A stretch of 64,000 nucleotides of DNA, taken from Agarilytica rhodophyticola (GTDB taxonomy: Bacteria; Pseudomonadota; Gammaproteobacteria; Pseudomonadales; Cellvibrionaceae). The notes beneath the pieces are model-generated. The model was not told the origin of the DNA, did no database searches, and saw nothing but the letters and a program-made list of their open reading frames with translations. A program made the position numbers and the translations under genes. The DNA is taken from the NCBI RefSeq assembly GCF_002157225.2, contig NZ_CP020038.1:6814830-6878829 (forward strand). Direction: 5' to 3'. Of this stretch, positions 1 to 9,623 are shown one piece after another (positions within the stretch are counted from its first letter, which is position 1; every line of letters starts with the position of its first letter).

Positions 1-1434
1 AGGATCTTTATAAAAACCCATCTCTAAACCTAAACGTTCAGAGTAAAGTCCCCAGCCCTCAATAAATGCTGTCATTCCACCAAAGCGACGAAAAGCGGGT
101 AGTTCACCTAATTCCTGTGCCAAGGCAATCTGGAAGTGATGACCTGGCACAGCTTCATGCAGGCTCAAGGCTTCCATTTCAAACAGTGGGCGAGTATCCA
201 ACTTAGATAAATTTACACGATAAACCCCAGCTCTGGTGCCGTCCCCCGCTGGTGGCTCATAATAAGCAGTGGTGGTTTTTTCGGCAATATCAGCAGGGAT
301 TGCCTGCACGCTATAAGGCATACGCGGAATAACCGAGAACATTTTTGGCAAAGCACCGTCAGCTTTCTTTGAAATGTAAGCGGCATAGCGTAAAAGTTCT
401 TCGCCTGTTTTTGGGTAAAACTGTGGGTCTTTGCGTAGAAATTCAACGAATTCGGCGCGATCTCCTTTGAAATCCACAGATTTAATCACTTCTTCCATCT
501 CACTAATAATCCGCTTCACTTCAGCCAAACCTAACTGATGAATTTGCTCCGGCGTCATGTCAGTGGTGGTGAACATTCTCGCACGGTGAGCATAATAATC
601 GTCTGCACCGGCAAGCCCATAAAGGCCTGAAGCTTTACGACATTTGGGATTATATTGGGTTAAGTAGAAATCATAGAAACGCTTGTAAGCGGGGATTACC
701 TTGTTTTCAATAGCTTCCTCAGCAGCAGCCTTTAATGCACTTTGCTCATCTTCGCCGATAGAAGCTGGCATTTTCGTAAAGGGCTTCATAAAGATACTGT
801 CGGCAGTCTTGGCAACGATATGAGCAGCTATAGATTCTTCATAGCCTTCCATCGCTTCGCAGGACTGAGTATAGCCAGTTTCAATCGCAGCGCTTAGCGT
901 AGCAATACCTTCATCATTGTAGCGCGGGAAGTCATTGAGGCGGTCGATGTAACTGCTGTAATCAGATTTGCTGAAAAACGATAACTGCTCAGGTAAGCGT
1001 GCAAAGAAAGTATGCCAGCCACCACGGTTGGTGATAAGCATCAAGCGACCGTTAAAGTTTGCCGCTTCGATAACGTTCTTTAAAGATAAAGTGAGTAACT
1101 CGGCATTGAGACGTTCATCTGCAGATAAGCTGGCAATATCGATCTTTTCTAGGCGAGCCAAAAACTCTTTTGCAGCAGCTACTTCATCATCCATGGCTGC
1201 AACCGACTGCCGTCCAAGACTTTGATCATAGTCTCTCACCCCAAGGGTAGTCGCAAATACGGGATTGCGAGCAAGGTTGTCGGCCCAGTGATCATCGATA
1301 ACCTGCTGTAACTGTTGCGAAGGAGAGGTATCTTGTACAGCAACATCCTCGCGCACATTTGCCTTACCGCAGCCTATTATCGAAGCTGTAACAGCTACCA
1401 ATGCCCAGCTCTTTATCACCCCGTTCAGTTTCAT
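1..1434 (-). CDS. DUF885 family lipoprotein, putative metallopeptidase (3' end beyond window)
   Basis: The frame opens with ATG at 1434 and runs off the left edge after 478 codons, so the C-terminus is missing. The N-terminus is a lipoprotein signal peptide with lipobox I-I-G-C (Cys22), which predicts attachment to the inner or outer membrane on the periplasmic side. Residues 426-433 read HEAVPGHH, the conserved motif of the DUF885 family. This resembles a zinc-metallopeptidase HExxxGH-type centre, with Glu427 as likely catalytic base and the histidines as metal ligands. DUF885 proteins are about 550-620 residues long, so roughly 100 residues lie outside the window. Family role is poorly defined; peptide hydrolysis in the periplasm is an inference from the motif. 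It stands alone, divergent from the deacetylase gene at 1639. Confidence 0.85.
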   Translation of the reverse strand, partial: MKLNGVIKSWALVAVTASIIGCGKANVREDVAVQDTSPSQQLQQVIDDHWADNLARNPVFATTLGVRDYDQSLGRQSVAAMDDEVAAAKEFLARLEKIDIASLSADERLNAELLTLSLKNVIEAANFNGRLMLITNRGGWHTFFARLPEQLSFFSKSDYSSYIDRLNDFPRYNDEGIATLSAAIETGYTQSCEAMEGYEESIAAHIVAKTADSIFMKPFTKMPASIGEDEQSALKAAAEEAIENKVIPAYKRFYDFYLTQYNPKCRKASGLYGLAGADDYYAHRARMFTTTDMTPEQIHQLGLAEVKRIISEMEEVIKSVDFKGDRAEFVEFLRKDPQFYPKTGEELLRYAAYISKKADGALPKMFSVIPRMPYSVQAIPADIAEKTTTAYYEPPAGDGTRAGVYRVNLSKLDTRPLFEMEALSLHEAVPGHHFQIALAQELGELPAFRRFGGMTAFIEGWGLYSERLGLEMGFYKDP

Positions 1435-1638
1435 TCGCTCACCCTTTTGATCTTCTTCTATGGTTATGGAGAATAACGTTTATTCGTTTACCTGCCTCAT
1501 GCTTTAGCGCTGATCTAATATAAATTATCATATTGTTTAAATATTACATTGATCCGTTTGCCATTTGTTATTAACACCTGCGATCAAGCGGCAAAAAACA
1601 ATACGTTGCCCAGAGAAAAATAAGAGGCGTTTAGCATC

Positions 1639-2568
1639 ATGACTACCGCATATATCAGCCATCCGGACTGTATTAAACATGACATGGGTGAAGGCCATGC
1701 CGAATCGCCACAACGAGTAACGGCCGTACATGAAGCCTTAACGTCAAGCGGACTCATAGAAAAACTGGACAGTTACCAAGCAAACCTTGTGACGCAAGAA
1801 CAGCTAGGCAGAGTGCACGATCAACGCTATGTGGATAAGATCTTCGCTACTTCACCCAAAGAAGGCCGTGTTGCCCTGGACCCAGACACTTCGATGAACC
1901 CATTTTCTCTACGTGCTGCACAACTTGCAGCCGGAGCAGTTGTGCAAGCCTGTGACATGGTGATGGAAGGCAAAGCAGATAACGCTTTTTGCAATGTTAG
2001 ACCTCCGGGCCATCACGCAGAGCACAATAGAGCTATGGGATTTTGTATCTTTAACAGCATCGCAGTCGGTGCAGCTCATGCAATAAAGCACCACAATTTA
2101 AGCCGTGTGGCAGTATTAGACTTTGATGTCCACCACGGCAATGGCACAGAAGATATTTTCGAAGATAATGATAAGGTACTTTTATGCCAGACCTATCAAT
2201 CGCCGTTTTATCCCTATACAGGCTGTGATTCAATAGATGGCCATATTATCAACGCAGCTTTGCCAGCTGGGATGGACAGCGAATTGTTTCGTATGTCCAT
2301 CGAAGAGCTTTGGTTGCCGCAGCTACATCAATTCAAACCTGAAATGCTATTTATTTCTGCTGGCTTCGATGCACATGAAGATGACCCTCTAGCACAATGC
2401 AAACTCCATGAAGATGATTACGCTTGGGTAACGAAAATACTGTTGAACCTTGCCCAGCAATACTGTCAGGGCAGAGTAGTATCTTCTTTAGAAGGTGGCT
2501 ACAACTTGAGCGCACTAGGTAAAAGCGCTTTAGCTCATGTAGAGCAGCTTGTTAAAGCGCATGCTTGA
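1639..2568 (+). CDS. Histone deacetylase family protein (class II HDAC/acetylpolyamine amidohydrolase type)
   Basis: A 309-residue zinc-dependent deacetylase of the arginase/deacetylase fold. Recognisable elements in order: the N-terminal H-P-D with ESPQR (res 22-26), the paired active-site histidines in RPPGHHAE (res 121-128), DFDVHHGNGT (res 161-170) carrying zinc ligands Asp163 and His165, the third ligand Asp244 in GFDAHEDDPL, and the catalytic Tyr288 in EGGYN. All catalytic residues are present and the length is normal for bacterial members. In bacteria these enzymes remove acetyl groups from acetylpolyamines, acetylated small molecules or possibly lysines; the substrate cannot be told from sequence. 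The start is the ATG at 1639. It converges with the small gene ending at 2577, only 8 bases away. Confidence 0.93.
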   Translation: MTTAYISHPDCIKHDMGEGHAESPQRVTAVHEALTSSGLIEKLDSYQANLVTQEQLGRVHDQRYVDKIFATSPKEGRVALDPDTSMNPFSLRAAQLAAGAVVQACDMVMEGKADNAFCNVRPPGHHAEHNRAMGFCIFNSIAVGAAHAIKHHNLSRVAVLDFDVHHGNGTEDIFEDNDKVLLCQTYQSPFYPYTGCDSIDGHIINAALPAGMDSELFRMSIEELWLPQLHQFKPEMLFISAGFDAHEDDPLAQCKLHEDDYAWVTKILLNLAQQYCQGRVVSSLEGGYNLSALGKSALAHVEQLVKAHA

Positions 2569-2576
2569 GCTAGGGC

Positions 2577-2813
2577 CTAACTGTGTTTCGACGCCCAAAT
2601 CGCCAATTTGTGTCTGAGGGATTTTTGTGACACTTGGTCTTCGGGGATCGGCTGTATCACTTTATCATGAACTAAGAGCCGATAGATATATTCTATTTTT
2701 TCATTGGCAGAATCTGTTGGCTCAAATTCCACAACCCCCCGCTCTTCACCATATTTCACCCCTAAGGCAATCGCTTTTTTAACCAATTCCTTTTCATTTT
2801 TAAGTTTTTTCAT
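2577..2813 (-). CDS. Small conserved protein, DUF5062-like
   Basis: A 78-residue acidic/basic protein with no signal peptide or membrane segment. It starts MKKLKNEKELVKKAIALGVK and ends in a conserved-looking LRHKLAIWASKH block, which resembles the small gammaproteobacterial DUF5062 family; this assignment is from memory and moderately sure. A longer frame opens at a GTG six bases upstream (2819), but ATG 2813 is preferred because GAGG sits five bases before the ATTATG region. Function unknown. Confidence 0.7.
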   Translation of the reverse strand: MKKLKNEKELVKKAIALGVKYGEERGVVEFEPTDSANEKIEYIYRLLVHDKVIQPIPEDQVSQKSLRHKLAIWASKHS

Positions 2814-3040
2814 AATCACCTCGAATTAGTCATCCCGAAATAATCGTCTCGAAAACAGTACTTCACAGTAACCATAACATGGCGGCCACCCAAAAAAATA
2901 TTTTTCATGCACTTATTTGTAGAACCTTATAAAGAACTTAATTACGTAGAAAAAGTCTGAGAAAATAACATCAGGGTAACTCTAGATTTCTAGTCTATAG
3001 CCCCTTTCATATTAAATATTATTATGACGTGGAGGAAAAC

Positions 3041-3322
3041 ATGAAGGCCGTTTGGAATGGACAAGTTTTAGCCGAGAGTAACAATACTGTAGTTGTCGAG
3101 AACAATCACTACTTTCCCGTATCGTCGTTAAATATGGATTACTTTGCAGAAAGTGATAAAAAGTCTACATGTTTTTGGAAAGGTGAAGCGAGTTACTACT
3201 CTATCAATGTCGATGGAGAAACTAACGCAGACGCCGCTTGGTACTATTTGTCGCCTAAAAAAGCTGCTATCCAGATAAAAGATCATGTGGCTTTTTGGCG
3301 CGGTGTCGAAATCATCGAATAG
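3041..3322 (+). CDS. DUF427 domain protein
   Basis: A 93-residue single-domain protein. The core (W.GEASYYSINVDGETN.DAAWYY then IKDHVAFWRGVEI) matches the DUF427 family, whose members fold as a small beta-sandwich of unknown biochemical role. An in-frame GTG lies at 3029, but the ATG at 3041 follows a perfect GGAGG with a five-base spacer, so it is taken as the start. Cytoplasmic, with no signal. It stands as a single gene between the DUF5062-like gene and ogt. Confidence 0.88.
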   Translation: MKAVWNGQVLAESNNTVVVENNHYFPVSSLNMDYFAESDKKSTCFWKGEASYYSINVDGETNADAAWYYLSPKKAAIQIKDHVAFWRGVEIIE

Positions 3323-3489
3323 GCGCAAATTTACATAGTTATTTGTCAGTTTAAACACTAAAATACTATGGTCGTTTATGTAACACATAAATGGCCAAAG
3401 GGTATTTTAAGCATTAGCAGGCTCCACTAAGCCTGCAACTATCGCACAATGTGCTCTTCTAAAGAGGCATACAAAAAGGGACTATTTAT

Positions 3490-4035
3490 ATGCAAACCAT
3501 CCAAATTCAATATCACGACACCCCCTACGGCTTACTAAAACTCGGTGCTTTTGAAAACCAGCTTTGTATGTGCGACTGGCAGTACCGCAAGATGAGAAGC
3601 GCCGTAGACAGCCGGTTGGCCAGAGGCCTTAAAGCCGCTTTCAAAGAAGAAGACTGCGAGGTTTTGAAACAAACACGATGCCAACTAGATGAATACTTTA
3701 ATAGAACAAGAGAAAAGTTCGATATTCCTCTGGCGCTGGTAGGCACAGACTTTCAAAAACAGGTATGGCAAGCATTAATCAAAGTACCTTTTGGCAGTAC
3801 TTCAAGTTACCTTGAATTGGCACAAAGTATTAATAATGAAAAAGCCATTCGCGCCGTAGCCAGTGCCAACGGCGCCAATGCCATATCCATTATAGTGCCC
3901 TGCCATCGCATTATCGGCAGCAATGGTTCTCTTACCGGCTACGCTGGCGGCCTCGATGCTAAAAAAAGATTACTCTTGCTCGAACAACAACAGGATTTAT
4001 TTTCTTCTGAGCAGGTAGAACAAATGGAAATTTAG
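3490..4035 (+). CDS. ogt: Methylated-DNA--protein-cysteine S-methyltransferase
   Basis: A suicide DNA-repair enzyme that transfers methyl or alkyl groups from O6-alkylguanine (and O4-alkylthymine) to its own cysteine. The active-site motif PCHRI is complete with Cys138, preceded by the helix-turn-helix region and the arginine finger in IRAVASANG (Arg121) and followed by the glycine-rich G-S-L-T-G-Y-A-G-G loop. At 181 residues it has the size of single-domain Ogt rather than the two-domain Ada protein, and there is no AraC-like domain. Single gene, start ATG 3490. Confidence 0.95.
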   Translation: MQTIQIQYHDTPYGLLKLGAFENQLCMCDWQYRKMRSAVDSRLARGLKAAFKEEDCEVLKQTRCQLDEYFNRTREKFDIPLALVGTDFQKQVWQALIKVPFGSTSSYLELAQSINNEKAIRAVASANGANAISIIVPCHRIIGSNGSLTGYAGGLDAKKRLLLLEQQQDLFSSEQVEQMEI

Positions 4036-4099
4036 GAACACATCGACTGCTCTTGCACCATTACTAGAACCTGTTTTAATAGTGCGAATAGGAACTCAT

Positions 4100-4537
4100 T
4101 CATTTTAAATTTTTTAATTGCTGCGCCTTGTCCCTCAAGTTCGAGATTAGGTTTTGAGTTTTTATATCAAGCTCATTGGTCATGTGAGTATAAGGAGCTG
4201 AAAAATATTCTCTATCGACTTTAGTTCTTTTAAGTTTCCCATCGTTATCATAAGGCTCACCGCCACTGTAGATATCGACTAATTCTTTTTTACTGTTTTC
4301 CATAAGCTCTTGGGCTGTTTCAATTAGCTTTTTCGCATCCTGTCTTAGTGCTTTAGTTTCACTATTTGCAGCTCTGGCTTCGCTTGAAAGAGGTAATTTT
4401 TTTACCTGTACAAAAATATTTTTACTCGATCTAGTAGATTGAAGTACATTTTTAAGATCATTTGTTGGTTTAATCAAAGCCTGCTCACTACGATTTAGAG
4501 CTTGAGCATAATTAGTTAATGATGGGCTTACTAGCAT
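4100..4537 (-). CDS. Hypothetical protein, paralogue of the gene at 4764-5174
   Basis: A 145-residue, highly charged, helix-rich protein with no signal peptide, membrane segment or known domain. Its first ~45 residues (N-Y-A-Q-A-L then P-T-N-D-L-K and S-S-K) are clearly homologous to those of the next gene upstream. The middle diverges, and both proteins end in a similar helix (LI.NLRDKAQQL versus LVSALKQKAEQL). An AGGA ribosome-binding site precedes the ATG. The island is AT-rich. Conserved N-terminus, variable middle and tandem arrangement are what one sees in duplicated effector or toxin-like genes, but this is only a suggestion. I do not recognise a family. Confidence 0.6.
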   Translation of the reverse strand: MLVSPSLTNYAQALNRSEQALIKPTNDLKNVLQSTRSSKNIFVQVKKLPLSSEARAANSETKALRQDAKKLIETAQELMENSKKELVDIYSGGEPYDNDGKLKRTKVDREYFSAPYTHMTNELDIKTQNLISNLRDKAQQLKNLK

Positions 4538-4605
4538 ATATGCAATATCCTACATGTTAAGTTGAAAATAAATAATTACCTATATATAGATTCATTTAAA
4601 ACAAG

Positions 4606-4633
4606 AAAGCCAAGATAGTAAATCTCCGGCTTT
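4606..4633 (-). terminator. Possible intrinsic terminator after the gene at 4764-5174
   Basis: On the minus strand, AAAGCC and GGCTTT pair around a 16-base loop and are followed by CTTGTTTT. The stem is short, so confidence is moderate. Its position is right for separating the two paralogous genes into single transcription units. Confidence 0.45.
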
Positions 4634-4763
4634 TACCGTGCATTAGAAAACCAAATGGCCAAAATTATTAAAACAGCTTGCAAAGGAGAAGACGGCAAAA
4701 TTTCGAGCTAAATATGAACGCAACTTTATTAGAATCTTTTTTATTATTGTGAACAGATCTGAA

Positions 4764-5174
4764 TTATTCTGAATTTCGCAATTGTTCTGCTTTTTGCTTC
4801 AACGCTGAGACTAGGCTTTTAGTCGACATGTTAAGGTGCTCAATCGCCATTTGCTCCGCATTGAGACCATGAAATTCGCGACTCAGCGTTATGCTTTCAG
4901 GTTCATAATTGTTAGATATTTGATTCAATTTAAGATGCCTATCGAGCATAGCATTCTCGGCTGTCTTAACTAGCTCCTTTGCTTCTTTTCTTGATTTCTT
5001 TGCGGCCTTAGCTTCGTGGAAAATAGATATATTCTTTACTTGTGCAAGAATACTTTTACTGGACTTAGTATTGCGAAGTGCTTTTTTAAGATCATTTGTC
5101 GGCTCAATAAAAGCGTGTTTGCTACGACTTAAGGCTTGAGCATAATTGGATAACGAATTTGAATTTACTTTCAT
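4764..5174 (-). CDS. Hypothetical protein, tandem paralogue of the gene at 4100-4537
   Basis: A 136-residue lysine-rich helical protein, homologous to its downstream neighbour over the first ~45 residues and again at the C-terminal helix. The central part is different in sequence and charge. No signal peptide, membrane helix or known motif. The ATG start has no strong ribosome-binding site, and the upstream region holds a dyad ATAAGTT/AACTTAT at 5232-5251. Function unknown; a tandem duplication with a diversified middle is the only firm statement. Confidence 0.6.
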   Translation of the reverse strand: MKVNSNSLSNYAQALSRSKHAFIEPTNDLKKALRNTKSSKSILAQVKNISIFHEAKAAKKSRKEAKELVKTAENAMLDRHLKLNQISNNYEPESITLSREFHGLNAEQMAIEHLNMSTKSLVSALKQKAEQLRNSE

Positions 5175-5279
5175 GCTTAAAATATTCTAGATATTGATAA
5201 CATTTACTAAACTAAGTATCTATAATTAATTATAAGTTCACTTAAACTTATCAAATCGATATCACATTTATAAATGATG

Positions 5280-5332
5280 AAAAAGAAAGCCTGAAACCTA
5301 ACAACCAGAGAAGTTGATAAATTCCAGGCTTT
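5280..5332 (-). terminator. Intrinsic terminator of the RND operon
   Basis: Downstream of the RND permease gene, AAAGCCTG (5325-5332) pairs with CAGGCTTT (5286-5293) around a 31-base loop and is followed on the minus strand by CTTTTT. It may also work in the opposite direction. Confidence 0.6.
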
Positions 5333-5351
5333 TATAGAAGGTGTTAAATTA

Positions 5352-8300
5352 CTACTGTGTGTTTTTCACACTGTAAAACAATGCAAATAATACTGGTACA
5401 ACAATGAGTGTCAGTATCGTCGCAAACCCCAAACCAAACATGATGGTCACAGCCATTGGCTGAAAGAAAACATCGGTCAGTAAGGGTATCATACCCAATA
5501 TCGTAGTGAGCGCCGCCATGGATACAGGGCGTAAACGGCTTACGGCAGCATCACAAATCGCTTGATACCAATCGAAGTTTTCTTCCTCTTTGAGGCGTTT
5601 AATCTCCTCGACAAGCACAATTCCATTTTTGATCTGCATACCAATTAAACTCAATACCGCAAGCAAGGCGGTAAAACTAAAAGCTGAGCTGGTGAGCAAT
5701 AGGCCGTAAGCGACACCAATAATAGCCAGAGGTATTGTGATCCATATAACTAGAGTTTGCTTGACTGAGTTAAACATAAATACCGTGATCACGATCATCA
5801 CTAGCAAGCCCAAGGGTAAAAATGCAAACACAGCTTCATTAGCTTGCTCTTGCGCCTCGAACTCACCTCCCCATTGCAAGCTATAACCTACAGGTAATTC
5901 AATGGCTTCAATTGATCCTCGTATTTTTTGGTGCAAAGCGAAGGCATTACTGTTTGGTCCAGGATCAGCTAGCACAGCAAGCGTGCGTTTACGATCACGC
6001 CGTTTGATGATCGGGTCTTCCCAGTTCAAGTCTATTCCGCGGACAAACTGGCCAATGTTGATATAGCTTTGAGTGACCGGGCTATACACCTGTACTTGCT
6101 CCAATTGATCAATACCACGGCGCTCTTTTTCCGGCGGCCTTATGATAATGGGCAGAATTTCAGAACCGTGGCGATAGGTCCCTACTTGTTGACCAGAAAC
6201 ATTTGTATTTAATGCTACATCCAAATCCGCCTGACTTATTCCCAAACGACGTGCTGCGGCGTCATCAAAAACAGGTTGAACAACTTTAGTTCTCTCTCGC
6301 CAATCCTGACGAATATTAATGGCATCAGGCTCGCTATTTAGTAAAGCGATAATTTCCTGCCCTAAAGAGCGTAATACTTTAGGATCAGGCCCTATCAAAC
6401 GAGCTTCAATTTTAGCCGCTGTAGCGGGACCTATGGAGATCCGGTTAAAACGAGTGAAGGCCTGCGGGTAAGAAGTAAATAAAATCTCATCAACCTTCTC
6501 TCTAACCCCTTCCAATTGGTCATAGCTATGGGTTTGTATCATTAATTGAGCATAACTGGGATAGGTCTTTTCCGGGGTATAAGTCAGCATAAAGCGCTGA
6601 GCACCCTGACCAATAGTGGCCGTTACTTGCTTAATTTCTGGAATGTTGAGTAAAGCTTTTTCTAGACTTTTAATATCGGCTTCAGTGCTCTGAATACTCG
6701 AACCTTCGGGTAACCAGTAATCCACTAAAAACATAGGTAGCGAACTGTCAGGAAAAAATGCCTGTTTGACGTTAGTAAAAGCAATAAGGGCGCTGACAAG
6801 TAAACCGAACATCACCATCATGGTGGTTTTACGAAATTTCAGCGTCAGATCTAATAGCTTGCGGTAAGACAAGTAAATACCAGCGGCATACGGATCATTT
6901 TGCTCTTCTTGTTGCTGGGCGTTTTCTTGAAACAGTAAATAACAAAAGAACGGCGTTAGCGAGACAGCTAGAACCCAGCTAAAAAGCAGTGAGATAAATA
7001 ACACCCAAAACAGACTACCTGTAAATTCTCCACTGGCATCAGGAGAAAGGCCAATGGGTGCAAATGCGGTGATCGCAATAATCGTCGCACCTAGCAAGGG
7101 TAATCGAGTGTGGGATACGATACGGATAGCCGACTGTAATCGCGACTCCCCTCTTTGAACACTTATGAGTATCCCTTCGGTGATGACAATGGCGTTATCC
7201 ACCAGCATACCCAAGGCAATAATAAGTGCCCCCAGGGAAATACGATGCAGGTTGATATCGAACATCCCCATGACAATGAATGTGCCGGCTATGGTTAATA
7301 AAAGAACCAGGCTCATGATCACCCCTGGCCGCCAACCCATGGTAAACATGAGCACGACTATCACAATTACAACCGCTTGGCCTAGGCCGATAATAAAGTT
7401 ATCAACAGAGCTTTCCACTTGTGCAGGCTGATCATAGATCGCTTGCAACTGCATACCTATTGGGCGCGCATATTCCAACTCACTTAAACGCTCGGTAATG
7501 TTTTTGCCCACTTCAACAACGTTGACGCCACTTGCGAAAGAGACACCCAGTGTAAGTGCTTGCTTACCATTGAAGCGGTATAAATGACGTGCCGGATCTT
7601 TGTAACCTCGCGATAGATTGGCCACGTCCGATAAGTAGACTAAACGACCATTGCTACTGCCAAGTAACAAGCTATTTAAAGCAGCAAGCCCATCACCGCT
7701 GAGGGATTTAGTTTTAATACGTAGATACTCGCTACCCACTTCAATATGCCCAGCATCATTAACTAGGTTTTGGCCTGTTAACAGCTGACGAATGCTGTCT
7801 GCCGAAAAGCCAGATGCACTCAATTTAGCGCGGTCGATTTCAATAAAGACCTGCTCATCCAAACGACCACCAATACTAACTTTACCAACACCTTCCACCA
7901 ACACTAGTTCACGACTGAGAAAATCTGTGTAATCAGATAACTCATGATAGCTATAGCCTTCTCCGGTGATGGCAAAGAAAACACCATAAACGTCACCAAA
8001 GTCATCATTGACAATGGGCATCCTGGCGCCGGGCGGCAGCTGACCCTGCATATCGTTGATTTTTCGGCGCATTTCATCCCAAATTTGCGCAAGGTCGTCC
8101 TTGCGATAAATACTTTTCATTTCTACTTCGACTTGGGATAAGCCGGGTGTAGAAGTGGAAATCACTTTATCTACGTAGGGCAGTTGCTGGATTGCATTCT
8201 CTATAGGAAGGGTAACTTCTTCCTCTATTTCTAGCGCAGAAGCGCCAGGGTACTGAGTAATAACCACCGCTTGCTTGATGGTAAAAGCGGGATCTTCCAA

Positions 8301-8402
8301 ACGTCCCAAATCATTGAACGAGACAATTCCGCCGATCAACAACAAGAGGGTTATCATCCAAGAGATCGTCTTCTTGGTAATTGCGTATTCTGCGATGCTC
8401 AT
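5352..8402 (-). CDS. RND efflux pump inner-membrane permease
   Basis: A 1016-residue proton-driven efflux transporter of the AcrB/HAE1 type. The sequence shows the N-terminal cytoplasmic segment and TM1, a large periplasmic porter loop, TM2-TM6, a second periplasmic loop and TM7-TM12, giving the usual internal two-fold repeat. TM4 carries G-M-L-V-D-N-A-I-V, with Asp-Asn in place of the Asp-Asp pair of AcrB, as in several TriC/VmeB-like pumps. TM10 contains the expected Lys in GMQIKNGIVLVEE. It lies ten bases after the adaptor gene, so the two are cotranscribed. No outer-membrane TolC-like gene is adjacent, so a channel encoded elsewhere would complete the tripartite pump. Substrate unknown; control is probably by the divergent TetR protein. 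Confidence 0.96.
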   Translation of the reverse strand: MSIAEYAITKKTISWMITLLLLIGGIVSFNDLGRLEDPAFTIKQAVVITQYPGASALEIEEEVTLPIENAIQQLPYVDKVISTSTPGLSQVEVEMKSIYRKDDLAQIWDEMRRKINDMQGQLPPGARMPIVNDDFGDVYGVFFAITGEGYSYHELSDYTDFLSRELVLVEGVGKVSIGGRLDEQVFIEIDRAKLSASGFSADSIRQLLTGQNLVNDAGHIEVGSEYLRIKTKSLSGDGLAALNSLLLGSSNGRLVYLSDVANLSRGYKDPARHLYRFNGKQALTLGVSFASGVNVVEVGKNITERLSELEYARPIGMQLQAIYDQPAQVESSVDNFIIGLGQAVVIVIVVLMFTMGWRPGVIMSLVLLLTIAGTFIVMGMFDINLHRISLGALIIALGMLVDNAIVITEGILISVQRGESRLQSAIRIVSHTRLPLLGATIIAITAFAPIGLSPDASGEFTGSLFWVLFISLLFSWVLAVSLTPFFCYLLFQENAQQQEEQNDPYAAGIYLSYRKLLDLTLKFRKTTMMVMFGLLVSALIAFTNVKQAFFPDSSLPMFLVDYWLPEGSSIQSTEADIKSLEKALLNIPEIKQVTATIGQGAQRFMLTYTPEKTYPSYAQLMIQTHSYDQLEGVREKVDEILFTSYPQAFTRFNRISIGPATAAKIEARLIGPDPKVLRSLGQEIIALLNSEPDAINIRQDWRERTKVVQPVFDDAAARRLGISQADLDVALNTNVSGQQVGTYRHGSEILPIIIRPPEKERRGIDQLEQVQVYSPVTQSYINIGQFVRGIDLNWEDPIIKRRDRKRTLAVLADPGPNSNAFALHQKIRGSIEAIELPVGYSLQWGGEFEAQEQANEAVFAFLPLGLLVMIVITVFMFNSVKQTLVIWITIPLAIIGVAYGLLLTSSAFSFTALLAVLSLIGMQIKNGIVLVEEIKRLKEEENFDWYQAICDAAVSRLRPVSMAALTTILGMIPLLTDVFFQPMAVTIMFGLGFATILTLIVVPVLFALFYSVKNTQ

Positions 8403-8412
8403 GATTTACTTC

Positions 8413-9501
8413 CTACAGTCCACGCTCTTTGGCAAGTGGCTTCACCTGCATATCTTCTTGTAGGAAACTAACCCCTGCAGCCACGAAACTGTCGCCAGCG
8501 GTTAAACCTTCGGTAACAAGTAATTTGGCACCTTCAATTTTGCTGACTGCGACCCTGGTCTTATGCACACGCATATCACTATCGATTGTCCATATCCAAG
8601 TTGTCTCGCCTTCTTCAAATACCGCTTCTAGAGGAACTAATACACCTCCACGCTCGTCATTTTTCAATATAAAGCTGAGATCCAATTCGACCGATACAGC
8701 CATACCAGGTAGTACACGAAAGTCTTCGATCTGCGGCATGCTATGTACTACGCTATAGGAGCTTGTGAGCCGATCGGGAATAGATTCGAACTCTTTGAAG
8801 CAGGCTTTATAGCTTTTTTCCGGATAGGCATTAAAGCGAACCACAGCACAAATACTTTCGCCCTCATTAGGCTCTATCTTTCTCACCTGACCAAATAGAC
8901 TCTCCGGCACACTAAAACGGATATCTAAACTATCGTCACCGTTAAGCTGTAGAACAGTTTGGTTAGCATTGACCACTTGATAATTTTCAATATTCACCTG
9001 CGCCACGATTCCGTTGAAAGGCGCAACAAGCTGCGTGTATGCCAAGTTATCTCGTGCGATAGCCAAAGCAGCTTCGGCTTCTTTTAAATTTGCTTCAGCT
9101 TCATCCACATTGGTGGGGCTGGTGTAATTTTCCTTTCTTAACTCGGAGATTTTTTCAAATTGAGAACGCGCAAACTTGTATTTCGCTTCTCTGTCATCAA
9201 GTGTATTGCGATAATCAGATTCGTCCAACGCCGCGAGGATTTCACCTTTTTTAAAACGCTTACCTGCCACAGCATGTAGCTCTTTTAACTGACCACCAAC
9301 ACGAAAAGCTAGGTCGGACTTACTCGAAGCCTCGACTCTACCTGGGTAAACACGTTTGCCTGATTTATTGAAACTTTCTGCCATCAATATTTTTGCCGGT
9401 CGAATAATATCGCGAGCTGCTATAGCTTCCGAAGTATCTTTTGAGCAGCCATTGACCAGCATAATTGCCATCAAGACGAGGGTAATTGCTCCCTTTTTCA
9501 T
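8413..9501 (-). CDS. RND efflux periplasmic adaptor (membrane fusion protein), lipoprotein
   Basis: A 362-residue adaptor that bridges the RND permease and an outer-membrane channel. It begins with a lipoprotein signal ending L-V-N-G-C (Cys19). It then shows the split biotinyl-lipoyl domain (first half around res 60-95), a coiled-coil hairpin (about res 100-155), the second lipoyl half with LAYTQLVAPFNGIVAQV, and beta-barrel and membrane-proximal domains. First gene of the two-gene pump operon, read from the 203-base divergent promoter region shared with the TetR gene. Confidence 0.95.
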   Translation of the reverse strand: MKKGAITLVLMAIMLVNGCSKDTSEAIAARDIIRPAKILMAESFNKSGKRVYPGRVEASSKSDLAFRVGGQLKELHAVAGKRFKKGEILAALDESDYRNTLDDREAKYKFARSQFEKISELRKENYTSPTNVDEAEANLKEAEAALAIARDNLAYTQLVAPFNGIVAQVNIENYQVVNANQTVLQLNGDDSLDIRFSVPESLFGQVRKIEPNEGESICAVVRFNAYPEKSYKACFKEFESIPDRLTSSYSVVHSMPQIEDFRVLPGMAVSVELDLSFILKNDERGGVLVPLEAVFEEGETTWIWTIDSDMRVHKTRVAVSKIEGAKLLVTEGLTAGDSFVAAGVSFLQEDMQVKPLAKERGL

Positions 9502-9623
9502 ATCTTGTAAACCTATTAATTCTCTAAATATTTGTTGAGGAGGAGTTTAAAGCTTGTTGGCCTTCATTTGGGGACTTATATGTGACTTTATTATAGGCCC
9601 TATACTTCATATCCATATTGATA

